A stretch of 64,000 nucleotides of DNA from GCA-2684655 sp045105235 (lineage in GTDB: Bacteria; Planctomycetota; UBA1135; UBA2386): NCBI GenBank assembly GCA_045105235.1, contig JBGCDH010000059.1:62001-126000 (forward strand), written 5' to 3'. The position numbers were made by a program, and so were the translations under genes. The notes under the pieces are model-generated. The model was not told where the DNA came from, made no database searches, and worked only from the letters and a program-made list of their open reading frames with translations. Positions 1 to 8,670 of the stretch are shown in pieces (positions within the stretch are counted from its first letter, which is position 1; each line of letters opens with the position of its first letter).

Positions 1-872
1 AGACGACGCCGCACCAGGTTGGCGCCGAGATCGGCCAGCGCGGTCACGGCAAGCAAGGCGAGCAATACCGTCGCAACGCCCGCGTAGCGCCCATCGGTAT
101 ATTCGTCCCAGAGCGCCGCGCCGAGCCCACCGCCACCGACAACACCGATCACCGACGCGTTACGCACCGCGCACTCGGTGCGCATCAGCACAAACGAAAG
201 CGTGGTGCGCGCCGCGAGCGGCTGCAGCCCGTAGGCAAACGTTGCAAGCCGCCCGCCCCCCGTCGAGCGCACCGCACGGTAGCGCTCCTCCGGCACCTGG
301 TCCCACTGCTCGCTCAGCACCTTGCCAAAGATGCCGGCGACGCTGACCGCGATCGCGACCATGCCCGTAATCGGGCTCGTGCCCAACACGTTGGCAAACA
401 GCACCGCCCAGACAAAATCTGGAACGCCGCGCAGACCATCGAGGATCAGGCGACAGAGCTCGACGAAGAGCCGCAGCGGCAGACTCGCAATCGTGGCGCG
501 CCAACCGTGAAAGCGATCCGTAGCGGGCAGCATGACGGCTCGACTTGCGCCGAGCGCCAGCGGATAGGCGAGCACAATGCCAATCGCCGTCCCCAGAAGC
601 GCGACGGAGACGGTATCCACCGCCAGCCGACCGCATCGCGCCAGCATGCCGGCCGACAAGTCCGGCGAGCCAAACGCCGCCAAGTAGCGCCAAAGTCGCT
701 GCCACGACAAGCCGAGTTCGTCCACCGACGACAGCGCAGATAGGTCGAGGGGCAGCACCAACACGGCCAGCGCCACGAGAACCGCAAGAGTGACCGGCAG
801 GCGCCAAAAGCCGCCACCTGGCTTGGCCGGCAGCGTTGCGCGCCCAGCCGCCGCTGCCGCTGCCGGCGTCAT
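1..872 (-). CDS. PhnE-type ABC transporter permease (3' end cut by window edge)
   Basis: Inner-membrane permease of an oxyanion ABC importer. The reading frame opens at the ATG at 872 and stays open to position 1, giving 290 codons. The visible end (ADLGANLVRRRL) looks like the usual C-terminus of PhnE proteins, so only a few residues are probably missing. After a hydrophilic, Ala-rich N-terminus come several membrane segments. The family motif GLRGVPDFVWAVLFAN and a following cytoplasmic loop STGGGRLATF, which docks the ATPase, are readable, and VVGGGGLGAALWDEY lies near the end. Its ATG overlaps the stop of the ATPase gene by 4 bp (ATGA), so the two are translationally coupled. Family known: permease of phosphonate/phosphite/selenate-type importers. 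The substrate is inferred only from the binding protein. Confidence 0.85.
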   Translation of the reverse strand, partial: MTPAAAAAAGRATLPAKPGGGFWRLPVTLAVLVALAVLVLPLDLSALSSVDELGLSWQRLWRYLAAFGSPDLSAGMLARCGRLAVDTVSVALLGTAIGIVLAYPLALGASRAVMLPATDRFHGWRATIASLPLRLFVELCRLILDGLRGVPDFVWAVLFANVLGTSPITGMVAIAVSVAGIFGKVLSEQWDQVPEERYRAVRSTGGGRLATFAYGLQPLAARTTLSFVLMRTECAVRNASVIGVVGGGGLGAALWDEYTDGRYAGVATVLLALLAVTALADLGANLVRRR

Positions 873-1654
873 CCCACCAACTCCTGCATCGCGTCAAAAT
901 CGGCACCGTATAGATCTGCAAGTCGCGCCTTGTCGAAAGCCTCGGGCGGTCCATCGTGAACCACGCGGCCGTCGCGAAGCGCCACGATGCGATCGAAGCC
1001 CAGATCCAGCAGCGCGAGCGAATGCAGACTGACGACGAGCGCGCGCGACTGGCCCGATAGCTCAAGCAATTGCTGAACCACGTCGCGCCCCAAGCGAACG
1101 TCCAGGGCGCTCACCGGTTCATCTGCAAGCACCAGTTCGGGCTCCTGCAGCAGCAGACGCGCGATCGCGACGCGCTGCTGTTCGCCCCCGGAAAGCTCGT
1201 CCGGCAAAGCCCACAGGCGATCGCCGAGTTCGACCCGCTGCAGCGCCGCATGCGCGCGCTCAAGCTCTTGCGGCCGCAGCAGCGACCAAAGCGCTTTCCA
1301 GGTCGACCAGCTGCCAAGGCGTCCCATCAAGACGTTGTGAGCCACACGCAGTTGCGGCACCAGGTTGTCCTGCTGGTGCAGGAAGCCAACTCGTTTGCGC
1401 AAACGCAGCAAAGAGCGGCCGCGCAAACTCGCCGCGTCGACGCCCAGTGCCAGCACGCGCCCCTCCGTCGGCCAGAGGAGTCCCCCCGCAGCAAGGCGCA
1501 AGAGTGTCGTCTTGCCCGCCCCCGAAGGACCAATCAATGCCACGCGCTCGCCTGCCTCTATCCGCAGCGACACTCCGTCCAGCAGCACCTTGGAGCCGAC
1601 GCGTTGCGTCACGCTGTCCAACTCGAGTGCAGGCATTCGCGCCGCAGCGGTCAT
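869..1654 (-). CDS. PhnC-type ABC transporter ATP-binding protein
   Basis: Cytoplasmic ATPase of the importer, 261 residues, a normal length for PhnC. Walker A is GPSGAGKTT (about residues 42-50), the signature is LSGGEQQRVAIAR, and Walker B is LVLADEP followed by SALD and the switch histidine in VVSLHS. It lies between the binding protein and permease genes with 4-bp ATGA overlaps on both sides (1651-1654 and 869-872), so the three form one operon. The Q-loop region (FLHQQDNLV) matches the PhnC group. Function as the energising subunit is secure. The substrate is not shown by this protein. Confidence 0.92.
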   Translation of the reverse strand: MTAAARMPALELDSVTQRVGSKVLLDGVSLRIEAGERVALIGPSGAGKTTLLRLAAGGLLWPTEGRVLALGVDAASLRGRSLLRLRKRVGFLHQQDNLVPQLRVAHNVLMGRLGSWSTWKALWSLLRPQELERAHAALQRVELGDRLWALPDELSGGEQQRVAIARLLLQEPELVLADEPVSALDVRLGRDVVQQLLELSGQSRALVVSLHSLALLDLGFDRIVALRDGRVVHDGPPEAFDKARLADLYGADFDAMQELVG

Positions 1655-2550
1655 TTGCGTAGGAAGTCCTTATCGAGAGCGTCGCGCACGTTGCGAATCG
1701 CATCCCACTGCGCGTCTTGAGCAGCCACAAATGACCCGGCGGCCCAGGCATCCAGAATGCTCCGCTCTGCCGGCTTTTCGGGGTCGAGGCCAAGCATGAT
1801 TTCGCGAAGCTTGGCCAGACGCTCGGCCCCTATCCGATCGTGGGCAACCCACGCATAGTCAACATATTCGGGGGTTGTATAGAGAATGGGAGCCGCCTTG
1901 CGCTTTTCCTCGGGAGCCTGGTCGTACCACGCGTAGTTGAGTGCGCCCAAATCGACGGCACCGCTAGCCACCGCCTCGAGCGTGCCCGCGTGCGAGCCTT
2001 GAAATCCCACCGAAGCGAATGCCTGTTCGGGCGTCTCCTGCGGATTTGCTTGGCCGAGGAAGTAGCGCGGCATCAAGTGACCGCTGGTCGAGCTCTTCGA
2101 ACCAAAAGCGAACCGCAAAGCCTTGGCCTTGCCATTCCATTCGGCCAAATCTTCAACTGGCGCAAGCTTGCCGGCGGCCACGGCGTCGGCATTGCCAATG
2201 AAGTAGCTCTTGAACTTCAAGTCGATGTCACGCGTAGCGAACACGTGCACGTGGCCTTCCCCAACATCGATCGCGTCGACCGTGGTTTTGCCACCAAGCC
2301 AAACAAAGTCGATCTTGTTGGCCGCGAGCGCGTTGACGCACGCCGGGTAGTCGTTGCACGGCACGTAACGGACCGTCTCCCCCAATCGTTCACCGAGAAG
2401 CTCGGCTAGCACCGCAGCGCTCTCCGCCAGCTTGCCTTTGTTCCAGTCGGGGAGGACCGAGAATCGCAGGGACGAGTCGGCCGACGAATCCGAACATGCT
2501 GCGGCGAAGCAAACAGCCAGGACGAGTGCAGTTGCACGAATCAAACGCAT
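1651..2550 (-). CDS. PhnD-superfamily substrate-binding lipoprotein, resembling the putative selenate-binding group
   Basis: Periplasmic solute-binding protein, 299 residues from the ATG at 2550. That start places a hydrophobic leader directly ahead of FAAAC, a plausible lipobox with Cys19. An in-frame start 48 bp upstream would put 16 charged residues before the leader. Readable motifs are DFVWLGGKTTVDA, FGSKSSTSGHLMPRYFL, GSHAGTLEAVASG and YTTPEYVDYAW. From memory these match the PhnD-like proteins annotated as putative selenate ABC transporter binding proteins better than phosphonate or phosphite binders. That subfamily call is recall, not a search result. First gene of the importer operon. 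A selenoprotein gene lies in the same window (45581-46669), which fits selenium uptake. Confidence 0.75.
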   Translation of the reverse strand: MRLIRATALVLAVCFAAACSDSSADSSLRFSVLPDWNKGKLAESAAVLAELLGERLGETVRYVPCNDYPACVNALAANKIDFVWLGGKTTVDAIDVGEGHVHVFATRDIDLKFKSYFIGNADAVAAGKLAPVEDLAEWNGKAKALRFAFGSKSSTSGHLMPRYFLGQANPQETPEQAFASVGFQGSHAGTLEAVASGAVDLGALNYAWYDQAPEEKRKAAPILYTTPEYVDYAWVAHDRIGAERLAKLREIMLGLDPEKPAERSILDAWAAGSFVAAQDAQWDAIRNVRDALDKDFLRK

Positions 2551-2911
2551 CGACGCATCTTGGCGACTCCCTACTTGCGGCGCCAGCAAGCGACACACCT
2601 GCTAGGTCGGAGTGCAGCACTCATGCCTCGAACACGCACGAAACACGAATGACGACACGCAAAGCGGGCGTTCGTTCGATCCAACAAGCTTACATGTTTG
2701 CCACTGGACGAACGGCTGTCGACTTCTAGGGTTTGGCCTGTGAACACGCCCGACCGATGCAACCAGCTAGTGCGCAACTGCCGCGTGCCCTGCATCGTCA
2801 CCGAGCGCTTCACCTGACCGCACCCAGCCGATTCGGCGGCGGCGCGGTCGTGCTGCATTCGTGCATGAAGTTGCGCGGCGTCGTCGATCGATTTCTTCGT
2901 AGACGCCACTC
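2551..2911. other. Divergent intergenic region without a recognised gene
   Basis: This stretch separates the importer operon (minus) from the molybdoenzyme operon (plus) and must hold both promoters. I searched by eye for tandem CTGTCAT-type Pho boxes and for clear -35/-10 pairs and found none convincing. Open frames here have no recognisable product. Confidence 0.5.
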
Positions 2912-3823
2912 ATGCAAGATCCTCAAGCATGTAGCAAAGGAGCCGCGTGCTCCTGCTCCAAGCCTTCGCCCACCGCCGAAACATCTGCAGCAGCCGGTAG
3001 CGGCAGCTCGGGTGTCGACCGGCGGACGCTCCTGACCGGGGCCGCTGCCGGAGCCCTCGCCGCTGGCACTGCCAGTGCCCAGGACCCGAAGTCCCAGGTG
3101 CGCAGCGACCTGTTCCTCAAGGAGGAGCACTGGCGGGACCGCATGCAGGCGCCCGACGACGGCAAGAAGTATGGCTGGGTCGTCGACGTGCGCCGGTGCT
3201 TTGGCTGCCACGGCTGCGAAGTGGCGTGCAAGTCCGAGAACGACGTGCCGCTTGGCAACTACATCCGCCAGACGATCTACCACGACTACGAAAAGCAGTC
3301 CGGTGGCCTGGCCCGCATCATGGTGCCGATGGCTTGCCAGCACTGCGAGGACGCCCCGTGCATCAAAGCCTGCCCCTGCGGCGCCATGCACAAGGGATCC
3401 GGCGGATCCGTTCAGGTCGACTACGACTCGTGCTCCGGCCACGGCGCCTGCAAGGAAGCCTGCCCCTACGGCGCGATCTACATCGACCCCGTCGCCAACC
3501 AAGCGATCAAGTGCCACAACTGCACGCACCGCGTCGACGTCGGCATGGACCCCGCCTGCGTCGAGACGTGCCCGAGTGAGGCGCTCTACTTTGGCGACCT
3601 CAACGACCCCGAGTCTTCGGTCAGCAAGATGAAGGCGCGGCTCGAGTCCGAAAACCAGATCGGCCAACTGCGCCCAGAAAAGGGCACCAAGCCGCGCATG
3701 TACTTCGGCCACAACGAGGACCGGCCCATCGAAGAGTTTGAGCCCAAGGTCCCGCGCGAAGGCGAGAGCTACAAGAACGACGCCTACAGCGTCTACGAGT
3801 GGAAGAACGGAGGTGCGGAATGA
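2912..3823 (+). CDS. Tat-exported four-cluster ferredoxin-type electron-transfer subunit of a molybdoenzyme
   Basis: Beta subunit of a DMSO-reductase-family complex, 303 residues. A Cys-rich N-terminus is followed by a Tat signal, DRRTLLTGAAAG, ending near ASAQ (about residue 57). Four cysteine groups follow: Cys96/99/102/106, Cys142/145/150/154, Cys174/His177/Cys180/Cys184 and Cys201/204/216/220. The third group has His where a Cys is normal (CSGHGACKEACP), so that cluster may be His-ligated or of another type. The next gene starts inside this stop codon (ATGA), so electrons very probably pass between the two products. No NrfD/PsrC-type membrane anchor gene follows, so the electron partner in the membrane or periplasm is unknown. 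Confidence 0.9.
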   Translation: MQDPQACSKGAACSCSKPSPTAETSAAAGSGSSGVDRRTLLTGAAAGALAAGTASAQDPKSQVRSDLFLKEEHWRDRMQAPDDGKKYGWVVDVRRCFGCHGCEVACKSENDVPLGNYIRQTIYHDYEKQSGGLARIMVPMACQHCEDAPCIKACPCGAMHKGSGGSVQVDYDSCSGHGACKEACPYGAIYIDPVANQAIKCHNCTHRVDVGMDPACVETCPSEALYFGDLNDPESSVSKMKARLESENQIGQLRPEKGTKPRMYFGHNEDRPIEEFEPKVPREGESYKNDAYSVYEWKNGGAE

Positions 3824-6618
3824 GCACGCCTCAAAACCCCAACTCGCGCCGCGGCTTCCTCAAGCTCGGCGCAATCTTGGCCGCCGGCTCAACGGCCGCG
3901 GCATGCGCCGGCGGTCCGAGCAAGGGCGGCCAAGGTCAAGGCGGCGGCGGACTGGAACCCGTCAGCAAGTCCGACAGCCTGCGCGTCTGGGAAAAGGGCC
4001 GCGGCACCCCCTACGCCGGCGATGGCCCAATCCCCGGCGTCTGTCGGCTGCCTGGCCCGAACAAGATGGTTCGCTTCCCGGACCCGGACAAGTACCGCGG
4101 CACGACGCAGGTTCACGGCATGTGCCAACTGTGCTCGACCGTCTGCGGCATCACCGGGCACGTCAAGGACGGCCGCATCCTCAAGATTGACGGCAACCCA
4201 AAGGACCCCAACTCGCGCGGCAAGCTCTGCGCACGTGGCCAAGCCGCACTCAACCACCAATATCACCCCGAGCGCCTGCTCTACCCGCTCAAGCGCGTGG
4301 GCCCGCGCGGTGGTGGCAAGTGGCGCCGGATTACGTGGGACGAAGCGTACGACGAGCTCGCCGAGCGTCTCAAGGGCGTGCGCGAGTCAGGCAAGCCGGA
4401 AGAGTTTGCGTTTCACCAAGGGCGCAACCGCAGCAAGGACGCCGTCAGTCGCTTTCTTCGCGCCTTTGGCACCAACACGCACCTCAACCACCGTGGACTG
4501 TGCTCGGCATCGCGCCGCGCCGCCGCGCTTACCTATCTCTTTGAGAGCGACTGGGACCTCGGGGACTACGAAAACTCGAAGTACATCCTGAACTTCGGCT
4601 CCAACATGTTCGAAGCGCACCAGGGCCACGTCGCCGGGGCGCAGCGCATCCAGCGCGGGCGCTTCGAGAACGGCGCCAAGCTGGTGACGTTCGACGTGCG
4701 TATGTCGAACACGGCTGGCAACAGCGACGAGTTCTATATGCCGTCGCCCGGCACCGATGGCGCCGTGGCCCTCGGCATGGCCCACACCATCATCAAAGAG
4801 AAGCTCTACGATTCGCGCTTCTTTGACGAATGGGCCAATTGCTCCATGGACGAGCTTTGGGAGCAGATCAGCCAGTACACGCCCGAGTGGGCTGAAGAGA
4901 CGTCGTCGATCCCGGCCGAGACCATCCGCCGCATCGCGCGTGAGTTTGCGGCTGCCGCCCCGGCCGCCACAACGATGTGCAACCGCGGCTCGAGCGCGCA
5001 CGTCAACGGCTACACCAACGACCGCTGCATCATCCTGCTCAACGTCCTAGTCGGCTCCGTCGGCAAGAAGGGCGGCATGTGCTGGATGTGGACGGGCGGC
5101 TACGACAAGAAGCGCTTCCCGACGCCCAAGATGCCGCCGGCACCCAAGGTCGGTTCGCTGCTCGCCGACCCGCCAGAGTTCGTGCTGTCGAACGTCTGGA
5201 ACAAGATGAAAGTCGGCGAGATCGTCTACCACTACCTCGCCCAGGACCGCGCGCACATCCAGGTCTACATGACCTACAACCTGGACTCGCCGCTGACGTG
5301 GCCCGAGACCAAGATGACGAAAAACGTCTTGCTCGATGAGAGCAAGATTGGCTTCCACGTTTGCGTCAACCCGTTCCTCAACGAGACCGCGACCTTCGCC
5401 GACATGGTCCTGCCTTGGGCGACCTACATGGAGCGTTGGGACGTCGACGCGCGCGGCGCCTACAACCTGAAGCCCTACCTCTCGATGCGCCGGCCAATGA
5501 TCGACGCACTCGGCGAAGCCAAGGACGTGCGCGAGATCTTCGCCGAGATCGCGCATCGCGTCGGCCCCGACATGGCGCAGTGGTATCCCGACAAGGAGAA
5601 CATTCGCGGCTACATGGCGGAGCACGTCGCCAACGTCCCCTACGACAAGTCGAAGTACGACTCGCCAATGGCCTTTCTCGAAGCCGAAGGCGCCTACGAG
5701 GACCCGGAGCAAAAGCCGTACTACGAGCCCTACATGGAGCCGCTGTCGGCCGAAGAACTCGACGGCAGCGAGACGGACGAAGCCACCGGCATCGTCACCA
5801 AGAACGGCAAGGGCATCGGCATCCGACATGGTGATCGTGTCGTGCGCGGCTTCAAGACGCCGTCGCGCAAGCTCGAGGTCAAGAGTGACTTCGTGCCGAT
5901 GCTTGGCCGCAACGAGGACGTCAGCAAGCTGGCGGCGCTCGCCAACAGCAAGGGCAAGAACCGCCCGGACTACCACAAAGGTCACGAGTACGACCTGCCG
6001 GCATGGCCAACCTGGACGCAGATCGAGGAGCACGTCGGCCTGGAGGAAGACCAGCTGGTGATGACGTCGTTCAAGTGGAACGTTCACAACCACGGACGCA
6101 CCGCCAACCTCAAATGGTGCAGCGAGATCGTGCACAGCAACCCCGCGTGGCTCCATCCGGACACCGCGGCTCGCTTCGGCCTGAAGGACGGCGACTTCGT
6201 CAAGCTGAAGTCCTACCGCAGCAAGCACATCGACAACATGGCGCCCAAGATCGGGCTCGGCCAAGGCGAAGTGGACGGCGAACTTTCGCTGCCCGTCTAC
6301 ATCACCAAGGCCGTGCACCCGCGCGCCATCGCGATCAGCAACTCGCTCGGTCACTTCGCCTACACGTCCGTGGCGCAGGCCAAGACCAAGCGCGACCTCG
6401 ACGGCGAGCAGCCTGGCTACGGCGAAGACCGCATGCGCGACCCCGACTGGGAGCGCAACATGTGGTGGGAAGACAAGTCCGGCGGTGATCCCGCGAAGTG
6501 GCAGAAGAACACCGGCAACGGCTGGGCGCAGAACCAAGTTCTGCCGCTGAGTCCCGACCCGATCTCGGGTCAACAGGCGTTCAACAGCACCGTCGTCCGC
6601 ATCACCAAGGTCACCTAA
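3820..6618 (+). CDS. Tat-exported molybdopterin oxidoreductase, PsrA/PhsA/ArrA-like catalytic subunit
   Basis: Catalytic subunit of the complex, 932 residues. The ATG at 3820 is preceded by GGAGGTG and overlaps the upstream stop, which fixes the start. The N-terminus carries a Tat motif (SRRGFLK) and then AAAC (Cys29), so it may be a Tat lipoprotein. The [4Fe-4S] motif is CQLCSTVC (Cys102/105/109) with Cys137 in KLCARG. The probable Mo ligand is Cys228 in NHRGLCSASRR, as in polysulfide, thiosulfate, arsenate and some selenium oxyanion reductases. The C-terminal molybdopterin-dinucleotide-binding domain is present. The substrate cannot be read from the sequence. Candidates are sulfur, arsenic or selenium oxyanions, or an organic substrate. 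The nearby selenate-like importer is only weak support for selenium. Confidence 0.9.
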   Translation: MSTPQNPNSRRGFLKLGAILAAGSTAAACAGGPSKGGQGQGGGGLEPVSKSDSLRVWEKGRGTPYAGDGPIPGVCRLPGPNKMVRFPDPDKYRGTTQVHGMCQLCSTVCGITGHVKDGRILKIDGNPKDPNSRGKLCARGQAALNHQYHPERLLYPLKRVGPRGGGKWRRITWDEAYDELAERLKGVRESGKPEEFAFHQGRNRSKDAVSRFLRAFGTNTHLNHRGLCSASRRAAALTYLFESDWDLGDYENSKYILNFGSNMFEAHQGHVAGAQRIQRGRFENGAKLVTFDVRMSNTAGNSDEFYMPSPGTDGAVALGMAHTIIKEKLYDSRFFDEWANCSMDELWEQISQYTPEWAEETSSIPAETIRRIAREFAAAAPAATTMCNRGSSAHVNGYTNDRCIILLNVLVGSVGKKGGMCWMWTGGYDKKRFPTPKMPPAPKVGSLLADPPEFVLSNVWNKMKVGEIVYHYLAQDRAHIQVYMTYNLDSPLTWPETKMTKNVLLDESKIGFHVCVNPFLNETATFADMVLPWATYMERWDVDARGAYNLKPYLSMRRPMIDALGEAKDVREIFAEIAHRVGPDMAQWYPDKENIRGYMAEHVANVPYDKSKYDSPMAFLEAEGAYEDPEQKPYYEPYMEPLSAEELDGSETDEATGIVTKNGKGIGIRHGDRVVRGFKTPSRKLEVKSDFVPMLGRNEDVSKLAALANSKGKNRPDYHKGHEYDLPAWPTWTQIEEHVGLEEDQLVMTSFKWNVHNHGRTANLKWCSEIVHSNPAWLHPDTAARFGLKDGDFVKLKSYRSKHIDNMAPKIGLGQGEVDGELSLPVYITKAVHPRAIAISNSLGHFAYTSVAQAKTKRDLDGEQPGYGEDRMRDPDWERNMWWEDKSGGDPAKWQKNTGNGWAQNQVLPLSPDPISGQQAFNSTVVRITKVT

Positions 6619-6620
6619 GC

Positions 6621-7202
6621 GTGTCGCAATCCAACGTGAGCCACGACAGCAGCACCGAAACGCTTGCCGCAACCGCCCGACTATTCGGGCGCTTGCTGGT
6701 GCGCGAACTCGACGCGCAGACGCTCGAAGAGCTGCAGCAATCCGACGTGCGCAACGCCCTTGCCGAGGTCGGCATCGATGTGCCGCAGGCTGAGCAGCTC
6801 GACGAGCTCGCGCACGACTGGCTGTCGTGCTTTCTCCACCCGGAGAGCATGACGCCGCCGGTGCACTCGCTGTATCGCCACGGTAGCTACGACGGCGACG
6901 CCGCGGCCGCCGTGCGCGGCATCGCCAGCACGGCTGGCCTCGAGCAGGCCGCCGGCGCGCGCAACGCTGCCCCCGACCACATCGGCAGCATCTTGGTCCT
7001 ATGGGCCGAGCTCACCGAGCAGCGCCCGGATCTGGCCCGGCTGCTCGCCGAGCAGCATACCGAATGGGCGGAAGCCGCCCTGCAGCCCGCGATAGCGGAG
7101 CCCGACCGCGCCTTCTATGCATCGGTCGCGCGCGCTACCTGCGAGCTGTTGCCAGCCATCCGGGAGCACAGCAGTGCAACGTTCCCGGCCCCTTCTGTCT
7201 AG
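6621..7202 (+). CDS. TorD/DmsD-type molybdoenzyme chaperone
   Basis: Cytoplasmic redox-enzyme maturation protein, 193 residues from the GTG at 6621, two bases after the catalytic-subunit stop. The frame extends further upstream, but that would run inside the previous gene. The protein is largely helical. It has the family hallmarks of a P-x(4)-PVHSLYRHG region (PPVHSLYRHG) and PDHIGSILVLWAEL, which correspond to the conserved PVxS and E/PDHIG motifs of TorD proteins. Proteins of this family bind the Tat signal and guide cofactor insertion into the Mo subunit. Its position directly after that subunit makes this role likely. A weak AAGGT lies upstream. Confidence 0.85.
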   Translation: MSQSNVSHDSSTETLAATARLFGRLLVRELDAQTLEELQQSDVRNALAEVGIDVPQAEQLDELAHDWLSCFLHPESMTPPVHSLYRHGSYDGDAAAAVRGIASTAGLEQAAGARNAAPDHIGSILVLWAELTEQRPDLARLLAEQHTEWAEAALQPAIAEPDRAFYASVARATCELLPAIREHSSATFPAPSV

Positions 7203-7293
7203 TCACGCGAAGGCCTGCCTAGGCGGCAGGTCTACCCCCGCAACTGCCTAGCTTCGCATTCTCACTCTACGTCCCAACCCACACCCCCGACAC

Positions 7294-8640
7294 GTGACCG
7301 AACACGCGCTCCCGGCCCCCAGGCGCCTCGCCGTCGCCAGCATCCTCTCGCTCGTAACGCTTACAGGCACAGCACTCGCGCAGGAACCCGCGCGCGAACC
7401 ACTGCGCCTCGACAGGTGGCTGGGCACCCCGGACTACCTCAAAGTGTCCGGCTCCCACCGCACCCGCTATGAGTCGCTCAACGGACAGTTCCGCAACAAC
7501 ACCGCGCTTCGCAACAACGAAGACCAGCTGTTCAACCGCAGCATCCTTCGCGTCGACTACAGCCGCTCTGAATTCGGCGGCACCGTCGAGGGCATCGATG
7601 CTCGCGCGTTCAACACGAAGGACAACTCATTTGCGAACACGACCACGGTCAACACGCTGGACCTTTTGCAGGCCAACGCCAGCTACGCGTTCGGCGACGG
7701 CCACAAGGTTACCGTGGGTCGCTACACGATGGACATCGGTAGCCGCCGACTAAGCGCGCGCAACAAGTACCGCAACACGATCAACTCGTTCAACGGTGTG
7801 CGTTGGGACTACAAGAACGACGACAGCGGCTACAAGGCCGGCGCGTTCTGGAACATGCCAACGCTGCGCCGTCCGTCGAACCGGGCGATGCTCGTCGACA
7901 ACGAGCACGACTTCGATACGCAGACCATCGATCTGCAGTTCTTCGGGGCGCACGCGACCACCAACATCGACGAAAACGCCACGCTGCAGGTCTACCTGCT
8001 CGGCCTCGACGATGACCGCGGCGCCGACCAGCAGCTCTGGACGGCCGGCTTGCGCTACTACCGCCCATCGCAGCCCGGCCAGGTCTTCGGCGAACTCGAA
8101 GCCGCCTACCAGATCGGCGATCGCGGTTCCCAAGACGTCGAAGCCCACTTCCTGCACGCCTCGGTCGGCTACACCGGCGAAGGCGACCTGCAGCCCTCGG
8201 TCCGCGTGGCCTTTGACCTGGCGACCGGCAACGATGGCGAAAGCGGCGACTACACCCGCTTCAACACGCTCTTTGGCGCACGTCGCTTCGAATACGGCCC
8301 GACCGGGATCTACGGCGCCATCGGCCGCCGCAACATCATCTCGCCCGAGATTCGCTTCTCGATCCGCCCCACCGACGATACCTGGATCATGGTCGCCTAC
8401 CGCGATCTTCGCCTCGAGTCGGGCCAAGACTCGTGGGTCGAAGCCGGCGATAGCACCGGCCAGGGCCGACGCGTCGGCAGCCAAACGGAGTGCCGCCTGC
8501 GCTGGGACATGTGCAAGCGCAACGTGCGCTTCGAAACCGGCGCAGCCTACCTCGCGGGCGGCCGCTTCCGCGAGACGTCGGCTGCCGGCCGCCGTCCGGA
8601 CACGCACTACTTCTTCTTCGAAACGATCTTCACCTTCTAG
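7294..8640 (+). CDS. Outer-membrane beta-barrel protein with alginate-export-type domain
   Basis: Secreted 448-residue protein with a GTG start. The signal peptide runs to about residue 30 (ending TALAQ). The mature N-terminus reads SGSHRTRYESLNGQFR, the characteristic opening of the alginate_export porin domain, followed by alternating strands (KVTVGRYTMDIGSRRLSARN and others) and an aromatic C-terminus ending in FETIFTF, typical of outer-membrane barrels. The family includes AlgE-like and other porins, and the domain name does not prove alginate transport. It lies 91 bp after the chaperone gene on the same strand and may be co-transcribed with the molybdoenzyme, perhaps admitting its substrate. 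That link is inference from position. Confidence 0.8.
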   Translation: MTEHALPAPRRLAVASILSLVTLTGTALAQEPAREPLRLDRWLGTPDYLKVSGSHRTRYESLNGQFRNNTALRNNEDQLFNRSILRVDYSRSEFGGTVEGIDARAFNTKDNSFANTTTVNTLDLLQANASYAFGDGHKVTVGRYTMDIGSRRLSARNKYRNTINSFNGVRWDYKNDDSGYKAGAFWNMPTLRRPSNRAMLVDNEHDFDTQTIDLQFFGAHATTNIDENATLQVYLLGLDDDRGADQQLWTAGLRYYRPSQPGQVFGELEAAYQIGDRGSQDVEAHFLHASVGYTGEGDLQPSVRVAFDLATGNDGESGDYTRFNTLFGARRFEYGPTGIYGAIGRRNIISPEIRFSIRPTDDTWIMVAYRDLRLESGQDSWVEAGDSTGQGRRVGSQTECRLRWDMCKRNVRFETGAAYLAGGRFRETSAAGRRPDTHYFFFETIFTF

Positions 8641-8670
8641 AAGAACCGAACGCGTGGCGGTCGTGATCGA

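Noticed and set aside
2551..2911. Pho box in front of the PhnDCE-type operon
   Set aside because: No pair of CTGTCAT-like half sites with the right spacing was found; only an isolated CTGTCGA is present.
7214..7230. Terminator after the chaperone gene
   Set aside because: The stem CCTGCC/GGCAGG is only 6 bp and lacks a U-tract.
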